This document shows positions 63,802 through 64,000 of a stretch of 64,000 bases of DNA, in pieces; the first letter of the stretch is position 1, and every line of letters starts with the position of its first letter. Source of the DNA: Burkholderia sp. 9120 (GTDB lineage: Bacteria > Pseudomonadota > Gammaproteobacteria > Burkholderiales > Burkholderiaceae). The translations under genes were made by a program, and so were the position numbers. The stretch covers positions 4,898,001 through 4,962,000 of the forward strand of contig NZ_JQNA01000002.1 of NCBI RefSeq assembly GCF_000745015.1, written 5' to 3'. The notes under the pieces were generated by a model. That model saw only the letters and a program-made list of their open reading frames with translations, did no database searches and had not been told where the DNA came from.

Positions 63802-64000
63802 TTAACTCAAACCGTTCTGTACAACGTCCGCACTTTCGCAACATTTCACGGAGACTTTCATGCGGCGTTCCGCGACGCTCACCGCCGCGAAGGTGGCAAC
63901 GTTGAGCAATAACGCAATAATTCCAACGTTCACGTCACGAACTCCAGCCGGTAACTGCCGTAGCAGTGTGCTTAGATGAGCATTGGCAAACGTCATGAGC
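63802..64000 (-). CDS. C-terminal end of a probable sodium:solute symporter, partial
   Basis: The minus-strand frame enters from beyond the window and stops at 63802. It includes LLRQLPAGVRDVNVGIIALL and the hydrophobic run LNVATFAAVSVAERR, which is like the last helix of sodium:solute symporters (usual form VNVGIVALLVNVxxLVxVS). The remaining tail is Cys- and Ser-rich and longer than usual. Only about 65 residues are visible, so the assignment is tentative. Confidence 0.45.
   Translation of the reverse strand, partial: LMTFANAHLSTLLRQLPAGVRDVNVGIIALLLNVATFAAVSVAERRMKVSVKCCESADVVQNGLS

Overview
The window is high-GC, densely packed DNA from a Burkholderiaceae-type beta-proteobacterium, most likely a Paraburkholderia. 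This is inferred from a DUF3138-type porin, short overlapping operons, strong AGGAG-like ribosome sites and the combination of catabolic modules. No rRNA, tRNA, CRISPR array or intact insertion sequence was recognised. Assignments rest on reading translated sequence and remembered family motifs; no database search was run.

Layout: (1) 1-8872 is a polyamine module: the tail of a class III aminotransferase, a putrescine-type ABC importer (potF-potG-potH-potI), a DUF3138 outer-membrane protein and two tandem gamma-glutamylputrescine-oxidase-like flavoproteins. (2) 9041-15402 holds a 52-codon membrane micro-ORF in front of a DUF2891 gene, a secreted PRC-barrel protein, DNA polymerase II (polB), a luciferase-like oxidoreductase and an inositol-phosphatase-family enzyme. 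(3) 15797-24372 is an accessory stretch of small oxidoreductases, a Tat-exported DJ-1/PfpI protein, alpha/beta hydrolases (one with all fluoroacetate-dehalogenase residues), each near a GlxA, TetR or AraC regulator, ending with a transporter remnant and glutaredoxin. (4) 25154-34955 looks like a 2-furoate degradation cluster: MFS permease, furoyl-CoA synthetase, three-subunit molybdenum furoyl-CoA dehydrogenase, an AraC regulator and an oxoglutaroyl-CoA hydrolase; the proposed route is furoate to furoyl-CoA, to hydroxyfuroyl-CoA/oxoglutaroyl-CoA, to 2-oxoglutarate. (5) 34956-36760 is decayed DNA with two pseudogenes (IMP dehydrogenase, EAL phosphodiesterase) meeting head to head. (6) 36761-42277 is a cobalt nitrile hydratase cluster: G3E metallochaperone, DUF1097 membrane protein, beta and alpha subunits, activator, Ni/Co permease and a GlxA-type regulator.

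(7) 42278-51820 is mixed: glutathione transferase, TetR, a broken ahpF, an unrecognised 434-residue protein whose start appears shifted by a G run, LysR, an HD hydrolase related to cyanamide hydratase, catalase and an SDR. (8) 52019-58577 is a tripartite RND efflux system with its TetR repressor; both regions next to the repressor gene carry the same inverted repeat AGTTAC-N14-GTAACT, a convincing operator. (9) 58801-64000 holds AraC and MarR regulators, an esterase-like protein with Asp in place of the nucleophilic Ser, small secreted and DUF302 proteins, decayed reading frames and the C-terminus of a probable sodium:solute symporter running off the window.

Best leads: the furoate and nitrile hydratase clusters with their less-understood members (fused CoxG domain, DUF1097), the two operator systems, the hairpin array at 24728-24816, two micro-ORFs, two enzymes with replaced catalytic residues, and several +1 frameshift candidates.
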